Position numbers and translations under genes: made by a program | Shown: piece after piece, positions 10,173 to 19,226 of the stretch | How the letters are laid out: each line of letters begins with the position of its first letter | Position numbering within the stretch: position 1 is the first letter of the stretch | Assembly (NCBI GenBank): GCA_002477945.1 | Contig: DLLF01000002.1 | Location: forward strand, 1-64,000 | Source: Bacteroidales bacterium UBA7569 | GTDB taxonomy: Bacteria > Bacteroidota > Bacteroidia > Bacteroidales > Paludibacteraceae | Length of the DNA: 64,000 nucleotides | Direction of reading: 5' to 3' | The notes under the pieces: model-generated | Told to the model about the DNA's origin: nothing | The model's database searches: none | Seen by the model: the letters and a program-made list of their open reading frames with translations, nothing else

Positions 10173-11245
10173 AGCATTCCCTTTATATCGCATCACTGAT
10201 GCTCTTTTTTCTTGCATCCTGCACCCAGCAAGAAAAGCAGGATAATACTGTCATCAATGAAGGTTTTGCCAAAGGAGCCGATATAAGTTGGCTCACTGAG
10301 CAAGAGAACGATGGCATTAAGTTCTACAATCGGAACAACAAAGAAACTGACTGCATCTCTGTACTCAAGTCGTGTGGAATGAATGCCGTACGACTTCGTG
10401 TTTGGGTAAATCACAGCACAGGTTGGTGCAACAAACAGGATGTTCTTGACAAAGCCAAACGTGCCTATGCACAGCAGATGCGCGTGATGATTGATTTCCA
10501 CTACTCTGACTTTTTCTGTGATCCAAGTCGCCAGAACATTCCGGAAGAATGGACGAACTATGACCTTGACCAAATGTGTGAAGCCGTTGCAGCACACACG
10601 TCGGATGTGCTGCAATCTCTCAAAGCCATTGGCATCACACCCAAATGGGTGCAAGTAGGCAATGAGACCACCAACGGAATGTTGTGGCCGATGGGTAAGT
10701 TGTGGGATGATAATGGAGATATGCAGGATAGTTGGAAACGTTATGTATCGCTGTCTAATAGCGGATACGATGCTGTCAAAAAAGTGTTCCCTGAAACGAA
10801 AGTCGTCATTCATATTGACAACGCTTGGGAAGACCGGCTTTGGTGGTACAAGAAGTTCACCGCCAAGGGTGGCAAACTCGACATCATCGGTCTGAGTCAC
10901 TATCCTCAAACAAATTCAAAAAAATCATGGAGCGAGATGAATACATTGTGTGCGACACATGTTGACCAACTCTCTCAAACCTTCAACGTTCCGGTCATCA
11001 TAGCCGAAGTAGGAACAAAATCTGCCAATCCATCGTTGGCGGCACAAGTAATGACGGACTTTGTCAACAAAGTATGTATCTCGGAAAATTGTGAGGGCGT
11101 CTTCTATTGGGAACCGCAAGTTTACAATGGCTGGAAACCTGCTGAATACAATGCTTTAGGTTGGGGAGCCTACGATATGGGAGCCTTCACGTCAAATGGG
11201 CAACCTGCAGAGGCAATCAATGTGTTGTTTTCCGTAAAAAGATAG
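10169..11245 (+). CDS. GH53 arabinogalactan endo-beta-1,4-galactanase, lipoprotein
   Basis: A 358-residue lipoprotein (LFFLASC, Cys near residue 18) made almost entirely of one GH53 barrel: GADISWLTEQENDG, then GMNAVRLRVWVN. The acid/base Glu166 lies in VQVGNETTNGMLWP and the nucleophile Glu280 in VIIAEVGT. The family cuts beta-1,4-galactan in type I arabinogalactan and pectin side chains. It overlaps the upstream GH13 gene by 4 bp and ends before a strong terminator at 11291. Pairing a starch-type and a galactan-type enzyme suggests a mixed plant-glycan diet; no SusC/SusD pair is adjacent. Confidence 0.9.
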   Translation: MKHSLYIASLMLFFLASCTQQEKQDNTVINEGFAKGADISWLTEQENDGIKFYNRNNKETDCISVLKSCGMNAVRLRVWVNHSTGWCNKQDVLDKAKRAYAQQMRVMIDFHYSDFFCDPSRQNIPEEWTNYDLDQMCEAVAAHTSDVLQSLKAIGITPKWVQVGNETTNGMLWPMGKLWDDNGDMQDSWKRYVSLSNSGYDAVKKVFPETKVVIHIDNAWEDRLWWYKKFTAKGGKLDIIGLSHYPQTNSKKSWSEMNTLCATHVDQLSQTFNVPVIIAEVGTKSANPSLAAQVMTDFVNKVCISENCEGVFYWEPQVYNGWKPAEYNALGWGAYDMGAFTSNGQPAEAINVLFSVKR

Positions 11246-11290
11246 AATCCGCATTCTGTTAGCCCGCTCATAGTGGCGGTAGTAATCAAT

Positions 11291-11329
11291 CCGTCCCGAA
11301 CATTCGTTTTGATGTTCAGGACGGTTTTT
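11291..11329 (+). terminator. Rho-independent terminator after GH53
   Basis: CCGTCCcGAACAT pairs with ATGTTCaGGACGG across an 8-nt loop and is followed by TTTTT. It ends the GH13-GH53 transcript. Confidence 0.85.
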
Positions 11330-11390
11330 CTATTCTCTCCAACCTCGTGTTCGCATAGTTCATTGCGTTATTGCACCAAATAACCTTTTC

Positions 11391-11424
11391 TTTGCAGCCG
11401 TCTGACTTTTTTTTTATACCTTTG
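11391..11424 (+). promoter_or_regulatory. ftsY promoter
   Basis: TTTG at 11391-11394 and TACCTTTG at 11417-11424, with a 22-bp spacer, 40 bp before the ftsY ATG. Confidence 0.65.
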
Positions 11425-11464
11425 CACTGCATTAGTTCTCAACTATATAATAATTACTACAATC

Positions 11465-12430
11465 ATGGGACTATTCTCTCTGTTTTCAAAAGAAAAAAAA
11501 CAAACGTTGGACAACGGACTGGCTAAAAGCAAAGAATCTGTTTTGCAGAAACTCTCCCGCTCTATTGTCGGTAAATCTACGGTGGACGATGATGTACTCG
11601 ACAATTTGGAAGAAGTACTTGTCACATCCGATGTCGGAGTCGATACCACGCTCCGTATAATCGACCGGATTCAGAAAAGGGTGGCAAAAGACAAATACAT
11701 CGGAACAGGAGAACTCAACCGCATTTTGCTGGAAGAAATCACGGCGCTTTTGCAAGAGAACAATAATAACAATGCCCTTGATTTCTCTTCTCCGCTTCCT
11801 GCCAAACCCTACGTAATCATGGTTGTAGGGGTCAATGGCGTCGGCAAAACCACTACCATCGGCAAGTTGGCATACCAGTATAAACAAGCCGGAAAAAAAG
11901 TTTATCTGGGGGCTGCCGATACCTTCCGCGCCGCTGCCGTTGACCAACTCTGCATCTGGGGCGAACGGGTCGGGGTGCCTGTCATCAAGCAGGCGATGGG
12001 AAGCGATCCCGCATCCGTTGCCTACGACACACTGCAATCCGCAAAAGCCAACGATGCCGATGTCGTACTGATAGATACAGCCGGACGTTTGCACAACAAA
12101 GTGAATCTCATGAACGAACTCACAAAGATCAAAAACGTTATGCAGAAAGTTGTTCAGGGTGCACCGCACGATGTAATGTTGGTCTTGGACGGGAGTACAG
12201 GACAGAACGCTTTTGAACAAGCCAAGCAATTCACACAAGCCACACAGGTCACTTCGCTCGCTGTCACCAAATTGGACGGAACTGCCAAGGGAGGGGTCGT
12301 TATCGGCATATCCGACCAATTCAAAATACCTGTCAGATATATCGGTTTGGGAGAGCAGATGACAGACCTGCAAGTATTCCACAAAGAAGAATTCGTGGCA
12401 TCTCTGCTCGGAAATCTCACGGAAAAGTAA
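11465..12430 (+). CDS. ftsY: Signal recognition particle receptor FtsY
   Basis: A 321-residue SRP receptor GTPase that docks SRP-bound ribosomes at the inner membrane. It has a short N-terminal stretch (no long acidic A domain, as is usual in this phylum), the helical N domain, then the G domain: P-loop GVNGVGKTTTIGKLA near residue 121, DTFRAAAVDQL, DTAGRLHNK, TKLDGTAKGG and GLGEQMTDL. Length and motifs are normal. It has its own promoter and stands alone. A perfect 10-bp stem lies downstream, between it and the convergent tRNA gene. Confidence 0.97.
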   Translation: MGLFSLFSKEKKQTLDNGLAKSKESVLQKLSRSIVGKSTVDDDVLDNLEEVLVTSDVGVDTTLRIIDRIQKRVAKDKYIGTGELNRILLEEITALLQENNNNNALDFSSPLPAKPYVIMVVGVNGVGKTTTIGKLAYQYKQAGKKVYLGAADTFRAAAVDQLCIWGERVGVPVIKQAMGSDPASVAYDTLQSAKANDADVVLIDTAGRLHNKVNLMNELTKIKNVMQKVVQGAPHDVMLVLDGSTGQNAFEQAKQFTQATQVTSLAVTKLDGTAKGGVVIGISDQFKIPVRYIGLGEQMTDLQVFHKEEFVASLLGNLTEK

Positions 12431-12475
12431 TGCCTTTGCTGCTGACAAACAAGAATTATTTAACAAACAACTGTA

Positions 12476-12512
12476 CAAAAAACAACCGGCACGATACCTC
12501 TCTCGTGCCGGT
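12476..12512 (-). terminator. Terminator of tRNA-Thr (possibly bidirectional)
   Basis: A perfect 10-bp stem: ACCGGCACGA (12485-12494) and TCGTGCCGGT (12503-12512) with an 8-nt loop. On the minus strand it is followed by a T-run (A-run at 12476-12482). It lies between convergent ftsY and tRNA-Thr. Confidence 0.85.
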
Positions 12513-12553
12513 CACAAAACCAATCAACTACATATCTTTACGATACTCTTATG

Positions 12554-12626
<73 letters not shown>

Positions 12627-12670
12627 AACTGCTTAAAGAAAGAATAACGATAACTCTCCAAAAGCGACTG

Positions 12671-12678
12671 CAAAGGTA
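12671..12678 (-). promoter_or_regulatory. tRNA-Thr promoter -7 element
   Basis: CAAAGGTA on the plus strand is TACCTTTG on the minus strand, about 45 bp upstream of the tRNA 5' end. I did not find a clear -33 TTTG. Confidence 0.5.
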
Positions 12679-12743
12679 ACACTATTTTTATTCACTGGCA
12701 ACAATAAAACCGCTATTTTTTATCCGTCATAACAACATTCTTC

Positions 12744-14009
12744 ATGAAACCTGCTCACTCATTCCTCCCAATACTCTGTCTCTTAATGTTTTCCAACCTG
12801 CTTAATGCAACTGAAAACGCCACTGTTTACAAAACAACCACCTGCAAAACGGAAATATCATCCCTGCGTATCCGCTTCAAAGATAATTCCAAATTAGAAC
12901 GACCCGTTTTGCGTTTGAATGGCGAAGAGGTTTTGGAAATATCCTTTGACGAACTCTCACACAGTCTGCATCAATACTCCTACACTCTCCTGCATCTTGA
13001 TGCCGATTGGCGTCCTTCCGCACTCTCCTCCACCGACTACCTGCAAGGATTTCCTACACAAGACATTGTCGATTACGAAATGTCTCTCAACACCCAACAA
13101 CTCTACACACACTATTGGTTCTACTTCCCAAACGAAGACATGCTCCCTACCCTGTCCGGAAACTATGCCATCATCATATACGAAGATAACGACATAGACA
13201 ACCGTGTCGCTACGGTTTGTTTTTCTGTCGTGGACCCGAAAGCACACACACAGGTCTCGGTGCGTGGCAACACCGATATTGAACTCAACGGACGCTATCA
13301 GCAGTTGGATATCGATCTCTATACCGATGGCGTCACGTGGACACAAGCAAATGATTTTCTGCTCGTTGTACAACAGAACAATCGGTACGACAACATAGTG
13401 TACAACCCTCGTCCGACCTACATCGAAAGCAATCGTTTGCGCTATATCAACCAACGGAAACTTATCTTCGAGGGAGGTAATGAATATCGGTATTTCGACA
13501 TCGCCTCCACCTATTATATGGGCAACAATGTTGATCACATCTACTTCGACCACACCTATTATCACGCCTTCCTCTTGCCTTCCGAAAGCAGAGCCGACCT
13601 GTCCTACACGGCTCAATATGATTCCAACGGGCAATTCGTTATCAATGCCGAACGTACCGACTACGACGACACGGAAGCCGAATATATGTGGGTACACTTT
13701 TTCCTGCCAAAAGATTTTCCGTTCACGGATGGAGATGTATATGTAGGCGGTGACCTGTTTTTCAATCAGTTGTCGTCTGACAATAAGATGCAATACGATT
13801 CGGAACATAAATGTTACACACTGAGCCGTTATCTCAAACAAGGTGGTTACGATTTCCAGTATTGGTTCGTGCCGCGCTACACCAAAAAAGTGACTACCCA
13901 ACCCGTTGAAGGCAGTCATTATGAAACACAAAACGAATATACCGTCTATGTTTACTATCGTCCGTTCGGGGCATTATACGACCAACTTATTAGTGTACAG
14001 CGATTATAA
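12744..14009 (+). CDS. Type IX secretion system plug protein (DUF5103)
   Basis: A 421-residue exported protein: signal peptide (FLPILCLLMFSNLLNA), then beta-rich sequence typical of DUF5103, including RPVLRLNGEEVLEISFDEL, YTLLHLDADWRPS and FPNEDMLPTLSGNYAIIIYE. Homologues are described as plugs for the giant SprA pore of the type IX secretion system. It would act on the periplasmic side of the outer membrane. This is the only T9SS-linked gene I recognise here, but it suggests the pathway exists and could export large surface proteins such as the giant at 42-51 kb. It stands alone between the tRNA and alaS. Confidence 0.85.
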   Translation: MKPAHSFLPILCLLMFSNLLNATENATVYKTTTCKTEISSLRIRFKDNSKLERPVLRLNGEEVLEISFDELSHSLHQYSYTLLHLDADWRPSALSSTDYLQGFPTQDIVDYEMSLNTQQLYTHYWFYFPNEDMLPTLSGNYAIIIYEDNDIDNRVATVCFSVVDPKAHTQVSVRGNTDIELNGRYQQLDIDLYTDGVTWTQANDFLLVVQQNNRYDNIVYNPRPTYIESNRLRYINQRKLIFEGGNEYRYFDIASTYYMGNNVDHIYFDHTYYHAFLLPSESRADLSYTAQYDSNGQFVINAERTDYDDTEAEYMWVHFFLPKDFPFTDGDVYVGGDLFFNQLSSDNKMQYDSEHKCYTLSRYLKQGGYDFQYWFVPRYTKKVTTQPVEGSHYETQNEYTVYVYYRPFGALYDQLISVQRL

Positions 14010-14232
14010 TCTGGAAATCATAAATTGGCATCACACGCACAAGTATTGCAAAATGCCATAAGTTCACATTCTGTTGGCTCATAAGTCTTTGCTTACAACA
14101 AATCAAGCAACCGATCTCTACGACCCCTCATCGGGACCTCAAGCACCCCTCAACGAGAGAACAATTGACCATTCCTTTGGAGCGGATTGGCAGGTCTCAA
14201 ATTTCCCTCCTTTCCCCTTTCTCATTCCGTAT
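14010..14232. repeat. Composite intergenic repeat, copy B (reverse, degenerate)
   Basis: Read on the minus strand, 14126-14165 carries CTCGTTGAGGGGTGCTTGAGG and GATGAGGGGTCG words like those at 3.2 and 23.8 kb. Next to them is a decayed GACCTgCCAATCCgCTCCAAAGG at about 14170-14200. This is a worn copy in reverse orientation. Nothing else is recognisable in this gap apart from the alaS promoter. Confidence 0.55.
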
Positions 14233-14263
14233 TTTGCAGTATGACCAAATTTCCGTACCTTTG
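14233..14263 (+). promoter_or_regulatory. alaS promoter
   Basis: TTTG at 14233-14236, a 19-bp spacer, TACCTTTG at 14256-14263, 61 bp before the ATG at 14325. Confidence 0.75.
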
Positions 14264-14324
14264 TACGATTATTGCGTTGCATTATAACATAATAACAATT
14301 TCATCGAAAACATAGCATACAAAT

Positions 14325-16919
14325 ATGACAAGTAAAGAAATCAGACAATCCTTTTTGGATTTTATGGAGAGCAAAGGGCACCATATCGTTCCCTCGGCTC
14401 CTATGGTTATCAAAGATGACCCGACGCTGATGTTCACCAACGCCGGTATGAACCCGTGGAAGGGTATCATTCTGGGCAACGACCCTATCAAATATCCCCG
14501 TGTAGCCGACTCCCAGAAGTGTCTCCGCGTCAGCGGAAAGCACAATGACCTCGAGGAAGTCGGACACGATACCTACCACCACACTATGTTCGAGATGCTC
14601 GGCAACTGGTCGTTTGGCGACTATTTCAAAGAGGGGGCTATCGACTTTGCGTGGGAGTATATCGTCGATGTGCTGCATATCAATCCCAAAGACCTGTATG
14701 TTACTGTCTTCGAAGGCTCGCCCGCTGAGGGACTGGAGCGCGACAACGAGGCTGCGGCTATCTGGGCGAAACACCTCCCTGCCGACCATATCCTTGAGGG
14801 CAACAAGCACGACAACTTCTGGGAGATGGGCGATACCGGACCTTGCGGTCCCTGCTCTGAGATTCACGTGGACAGCCGCTCCGAGGAGGAGAAAGCCGCT
14901 GTGCCGGGGCGTGAACTGGTCAACAAAGACCACCCGCAGGTCATCGAGATTTGGAACCTCGTCTTTATGCAGTACAACCGCAAGGCGGATGGCTCTCTCG
15001 AGGGGCTGCCCAACAAGGTCATCGATACCGGTATGGGCTTTGAGCGCCTCGTGCGTACCCTCCAAGGCAAGCAGTCCAACTACGACACCGATGTCTTCCA
15101 GCCAATGCTTCATAAGATAGGTGAGATATGCGGTTGCGAGTACGGCAAAGACGAGAAAACCGACATTGCTATGCGCGTCATTGCCGACCATATACGTACT
15201 ATCGCCTTTGCTATCACCGATGGTCAGTTGCCCTCCAACGAGAAAGCGGGCTACGTCATCCGTCGTATCCTGCGTCGTGCCGTCCGCTACGGCTATACGT
15301 TCCTCGGTCAGAGAGAGGCGTTTATGTACCGTCTGGTGCCGCAACTCATCGAGGATATGGGCGATGCCTATCCCGAACTGCGCAAGCAGGAACAGCAGAT
15401 TATCCCCGTCATCAAGAGCGAGGAAGAGGCGTTCCTCCGCACCCTTGACAAGGGTATCACCCTGCTTGACAAACTGATGCGCGAAGCCAAAGGCAAAGAG
15501 ATTTCGGGTGTTGATGTATTCACCCTCAAAGATACCTACGGTTTCCCGCTCGACCTCACCGAGTTGATTCTCCGTGAGAACGGCTTTACCACCAACGAGG
15601 AGGAGTATAACCGCGCTCTGGAGCACCAGAAAGAGATGGGACGCTCCGCCAACAAACAGGACCTCGGCGACTGGGTAGTCCTCCGTGAGGGCGACACCGA
15701 GTTCGTCGGCTACGATACGTTGGAGGTCGAGACCCTGGTGCTGCGTTACCGCAAGGTGAGCCAGAAAGGCAAAGAATTTTATCAGGTAGTGCTGTCCAAG
15801 ACACCCTTCTATGCCGAAATGGGTGGGCAGGTAGGCGATACGGGGTCGCTCGGTACGGCACGTATCATCGATACCAAGCGCGAGAACAACCTTGCTGTAC
15901 ATATCTGCACAGAGTTGCCCGATGCCATCGAGCAACCGCTGGTAGCCAAAGTGGATGCCGACCGACGTCAGGCTATCGCTTGCAACCATACTTGCACCCA
16001 TATCCTCCACTATGCCCTCCGTACCGTTCTCGGACAGCATGTTGAGCAGAAGGGTAGTCTCGTTACGCCCGACTCGCTCCGTTTCGACTTTTCTCACTAT
16101 CAGAAAGTTACGCCCGAAGAACTGCGTGAGGTGGAGCGTCTGGCTAACCAATTCATCCGTATGGACTACGCCCTTGAGGAGAGTCGCCATACTCCTATCG
16201 CCAAGGCGCGTGAGATGGGTGCGATGGCGTTGTTCGGCGAGAAGTACGGCGATGATGTGCGTGTTATCAAATACGGTCCGTCTATCGAGTTGTGCGGTGG
16301 CTGCCACGTGTCGTCCACAGGTCGTATCGGTGCCGTGCGTATATTGATGGAAACGAGTGTTGCTGCCGGTGTGCGCCGTATCGAAGCGGTTACTGCCGCC
16401 AAGGTGGACGAACTCTATTTCGCACAGCAGGATATGCTGGCTAACCTGCGCGGGCTGCTCAATAATGCGCCCGACTTGGCAGGTGCCGTGCAGAAAGCCA
16501 TCAGCGAGAATGCAGGGCTCAAGAAAGAGATTGAAACCTATATGGTGGAGAAACTGGAACAGTTCCGCGATCGGCTCATTGAGCGTGCCGAGGACTATAA
16601 TGGTATCAAACTGGTGCGTGTACAAGGCGAAGTGCAACCCGATATGGTTCGCGGGGTACTGCCGCTCTTGCGCGGACGTTTCACTGATGTTCGTTTTGCC
16701 GTTATTGGTGCCACCGAGTGGGAAGGCAAACCGATGATTTCCGTCTTCCTCTCCCAACCGCTTGTGGACGCAGGTCTCCATGCCGGTCAGATGATTAAGT
16801 CGGCTGCCAAGCATATACAAGGCGGTGGCGGCGGACAAGCATGGATGGCTACTGCCGGCGGTAGGAATGCAGAGGGCTTGCAAGCCGCTATGGAGGAACT
16901 CCTCACTGCTTTGAAATAG
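14325..16919 (+). CDS. alaS: Alanine--tRNA ligase
   Basis: An 864-residue AlaRS that charges tRNA-Ala. The N-terminal class II core begins MTSKEIRQSFLDFMESKGH and contains FTNAGMNPWKG and GDTGPCGPCSEIH. The editing domain has the zinc ligands in NHTCTHILH (about residue 553) and ELCGGCHVSSTG (about residue 653). A C-Ala/DHHA1 region closes with GGGGGQAWMATAGG. Length is normal. The frame contains no TTA, CTA or TCA codons, so the opposite strand is open for 882 codons; I read that as strong codon bias, not a second gene. Codon use looks more G/C-ending than in neighbouring genes. Confidence 0.98.
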   Translation: MTSKEIRQSFLDFMESKGHHIVPSAPMVIKDDPTLMFTNAGMNPWKGIILGNDPIKYPRVADSQKCLRVSGKHNDLEEVGHDTYHHTMFEMLGNWSFGDYFKEGAIDFAWEYIVDVLHINPKDLYVTVFEGSPAEGLERDNEAAAIWAKHLPADHILEGNKHDNFWEMGDTGPCGPCSEIHVDSRSEEEKAAVPGRELVNKDHPQVIEIWNLVFMQYNRKADGSLEGLPNKVIDTGMGFERLVRTLQGKQSNYDTDVFQPMLHKIGEICGCEYGKDEKTDIAMRVIADHIRTIAFAITDGQLPSNEKAGYVIRRILRRAVRYGYTFLGQREAFMYRLVPQLIEDMGDAYPELRKQEQQIIPVIKSEEEAFLRTLDKGITLLDKLMREAKGKEISGVDVFTLKDTYGFPLDLTELILRENGFTTNEEEYNRALEHQKEMGRSANKQDLGDWVVLREGDTEFVGYDTLEVETLVLRYRKVSQKGKEFYQVVLSKTPFYAEMGGQVGDTGSLGTARIIDTKRENNLAVHICTELPDAIEQPLVAKVDADRRQAIACNHTCTHILHYALRTVLGQHVEQKGSLVTPDSLRFDFSHYQKVTPEELREVERLANQFIRMDYALEESRHTPIAKAREMGAMALFGEKYGDDVRVIKYGPSIELCGGCHVSSTGRIGAVRILMETSVAAGVRRIEAVTAAKVDELYFAQQDMLANLRGLLNNAPDLAGAVQKAISENAGLKKEIETYMVEKLEQFRDRLIERAEDYNGIKLVRVQGEVQPDMVRGVLPLLRGRFTDVRFAVIGATEWEGKPMISVFLSQPLVDAGLHAGQMIKSAAKHIQGGGGGQAWMATAGGRNAEGLQAAMEELLTALK

Positions 16920-16932
16920 TACACGCCAAGGT

Positions 16933-16975
16933 AATAATTCATAATTCATAATTCTTCATTCATAATTCGTAATTA
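16933..16975 (+). repeat. AT-rich short tandem repeat (ATAATTCAT words)
   Basis: Five or so copies of (C)ATAATTC(A/T) run from just after alaS up to the TTG start of the GtrA gene. There is no ATG in frame within the repeat. Confidence 0.7.
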
Positions 16976-16976
16976 T

Positions 16977-17411
16977 TTGAAGACATTGACGCGGCGTTTG
17001 CCGGAGAAATATCGTTCTGCAGTTCGTTTCGTGTGTGTGGGTGCATTCGGAACGGGCTTGCAGTATGGTATCTACTACGTTTTTCTGGCATTGTTTGATT
17101 ACTGTTGCCCCGAATTGGGTATCCGCGTAACACTGGCGTTCACGATAGGGTTTGTGATAGAGATGATTAGCAACTACCTGCTGACCAGTTTCTACACTTT
17201 CGGCACGCACCCCAACATCAAGAATGCGGGCGGGTTCTTGTTAGGACGCGGGGTGAACTACATCTTGCAACTGGCGTTCCTGCATCTTCTGATATGGCTG
17301 ACCCTGTCAGAGGAACTTGCCGGCATTATTGCCATTATGTTGGCAGGTATCATCAACTACTTCATATTAGTACCTTTCTACCATAAGAAGAACAAAGAAA
17401 AACACACATGA
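16977..17411 (+). CDS. GtrA family membrane protein
   Basis: A 144-residue inner-membrane protein with four predicted membrane segments (starting near AVRFVCVGAFGTGLQY) and the GtrA hallmarks VGAFGTGLQYGIYY and NYLLTSFYTF. The family is linked to moving lipid-linked sugars across the membrane, or to cell-wall glycan transfer. The only sensible start is the TTG at 16977: the frame stops at 16935 and has no ATG before it. The leader is an AT-rich tandem repeat, which may have replaced an older start region. The stop overlaps the next ATG by 4 bp (ATGA at 17408), so it is coupled to the deaminase gene. Confidence 0.85.
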   Translation: MKTLTRRLPEKYRSAVRFVCVGAFGTGLQYGIYYVFLALFDYCCPELGIRVTLAFTIGFVIEMISNYLLTSFYTFGTHPNIKNAGGFLLGRGVNYILQLAFLHLLIWLTLSEELAGIIAIMLAGIINYFILVPFYHKKNKEKHT

Positions 17412-18679
17412 GAATATATAAAGCAAATATTCTGTTTACACCGTCTCCCGAGCAATTCCAGGTTGTGGAGTACGGATATATAGCCGTTGATGCCGACGGC
17501 ATCATAGAAGGCGTATATGCCACACTCCCTACCCGCTTACAGGGAGAACCTCTCACTGATTTCGGTGATAGCCTGCTTATCCCTGCTATGAACGATATGC
17601 ATGTTCATGCCCCGCAGTACCGCAATATGGGCTTGGCAATGGATATGGAGTTATTGCCGTGGCTCAACACATACACTTTTCCTGAAGAAGCCAAATACAG
17701 CAACACGGAATATGCAGAGCGAATGTACAGCCGCTTTGTACACGACCTGTGGCTTCATGGCACTATACGTGCATCGGTGTTTGCCACTATCCACCCGGCA
17801 GCAACGCAAATATTGGCGCAACTCTTCACCGAAGCGGGATTAGGTGCATTGATTGGCTTAGTGGGCATGAACAGAAATTGTCCCGACACCCTGCTGAACA
17901 GGACGGAGGAGGCTGTTCGGGACACAGAAGACTTGTGCGACTCATTGCAGGAAAACAAGCAAGTGAAGGCAATCGTTACACCACGTTTCGTGCCTGCCTG
18001 CACAGCGGATATGCTTCAGGCTTTCGGGGAATTGGCACAACGATGCCATCTCCCTGTGCAGTCGCACCTGAGTGAGAACCGCTCGGAGATTGCATGGGTG
18101 CGCGAATTGGAACCCGAAAGTACCTGCTATGGCGATGCCTACAACCGCTACGGATTGTTTGGGCAGACACCTACGCTGATGGCGCACTGCTGCTACACCG
18201 AGGGCAAGGAGTTGGAACTGATGCAGCGTAACAATGTGATGGTGGTGCATTGCCCGACCTCGAACTGCAACCTCGGTTCAGGTATTGCGCCCGTGCGCAC
18301 GTTCCTGCAACAGGGGATACCCGTGTCATTGGGTAGTGACGTATCGGGAGGACACCACTTGAGCATGTTCCGCGTGATGCAATATGCACTGCAGATGAGC
18401 AAGTTGCAGTATGCACGAAGTGAGGGCAAACTGCCATTCCTGACTTTGTCGGAGGCATTTTATATGGCAACCAAGTCGGGCGGTTCGTTCTTCGGAAAGG
18501 TCGGCTCGTTTGAAAAAGGGTATGCTTTTGATGCTCTGGTGATAGACGACAGTTCCCTCAACTTTGACAACTATTCCCTATTACACCGGTTGGAGCGTTA
18601 CATATACATAGGCGATGACCGTCATATCACCCACCGTTTCTGTGAAGGAAAAGAACTCCAAGAACCCAAACTAATATAA
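17408..18679 (+). CDS. guaD: Guanine deaminase (amidohydrolase)
   Basis: A 423-residue zinc amidohydrolase. Metal ligands are in NDMHVHAPQYRNMG, QSHLSEN, LMAHCCY and GSDVSGGHHLSM. The HVHAPQY wording and the PWLNTYTFPEEAKY block are characteristic of guanine deaminase, which turns guanine into xanthine and ammonia in the cytoplasm. It overlaps the GtrA stop by 4 bp and is followed 34 bp later by a nitroreductase. The family is firm; the exact substrate is inferred from motif wording and should be treated as likely. Confidence 0.85.
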   Translation: MRIYKANILFTPSPEQFQVVEYGYIAVDADGIIEGVYATLPTRLQGEPLTDFGDSLLIPAMNDMHVHAPQYRNMGLAMDMELLPWLNTYTFPEEAKYSNTEYAERMYSRFVHDLWLHGTIRASVFATIHPAATQILAQLFTEAGLGALIGLVGMNRNCPDTLLNRTEEAVRDTEDLCDSLQENKQVKAIVTPRFVPACTADMLQAFGELAQRCHLPVQSHLSENRSEIAWVRELEPESTCYGDAYNRYGLFGQTPTLMAHCCYTEGKELELMQRNNVMVVHCPTSNCNLGSGIAPVRTFLQQGIPVSLGSDVSGGHHLSMFRVMQYALQMSKLQYARSEGKLPFLTLSEAFYMATKSGGSFFGKVGSFEKGYAFDALVIDDSSLNFDNYSLLHRLERYIYIGDDRHITHRFCEGKELQEPKLI

Positions 18680-18713
18680 GACCCATAACTCACCCAAAAG
18701 GAACTGACCCGCT

Positions 18714-19226
18714 ATGAACAACTGCTTAGACATCATTCTGCACCGCAGAAGCATCCGGCGCTACCAAGACCGTCCGATAGAAAGAGAGAAGACAGAGACA
18801 CTTCTGCAAGCCGCTTTGGCGTCGCCAAGCAGCAAACATCTGAACCCTTGGGAGTTTGTGGTAGTAGAAGACAAAGATATGCTTTGCCGGATGGCAGGAT
18901 GCCGGACTTACGGCAGCCAGATGCTGAAAGAAGCAGCCGCCGGTATCGTTATCTGTATGGATGCATCACAGACCGATACCTGGCAGTGCGACGGTGCCAT
19001 TGCTGCCGAGAACATATTGCTTTGTGCCTCTGACATGGGCTTGGGGGCATGCTGGGTACAAGTATATAACAGAGAAGGGGCGGAAGAACTGGTACGCAGC
19101 GTCTGCAAGATACCCGAGCAGTTGCATGTGCTGTGCATTATCTCGTTGGGCTATCCCAATGAAGAGAAGCGCCCTATCAATCCTGAACATTTACAATATG
19201 ACAAGATACACTATGGACAATACTAA
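18714..19226 (+). CDS. Nitroreductase family protein
   Basis: A 170-residue FMN-dependent oxidoreductase of the nitroreductase superfamily. It begins with the FMN-binding RRSIRRYQDRPI and continues with ALASPSSKHLNPWEFVVVED and DMGLGACWVQVY, then IISLGYPNEEKRP near the end. Such proteins act as dimers and reduce nitro compounds, quinones or flavins with NAD(P)H. The physiological substrate cannot be read from the sequence. The last 14 bases overlap the start of pdxA in another frame, so the two genes are likely co-expressed. Confidence 0.9.
   Translation: MNNCLDIILHRRSIRRYQDRPIEREKTETLLQAALASPSSKHLNPWEFVVVEDKDMLCRMAGCRTYGSQMLKEAAAGIVICMDASQTDTWQCDGAIAAENILLCASDMGLGACWVQVYNREGAEELVRSVCKIPEQLHVLCIISLGYPNEEKRPINPEHLQYDKIHYGQY

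Noticed and set aside
14301..16949. Open frame of 882 codons on the minus strand opposite alaS
   Set aside because: It is codon-phase aligned with alaS, shows no family character, and is explained by the absence of three codons in the sense frame.
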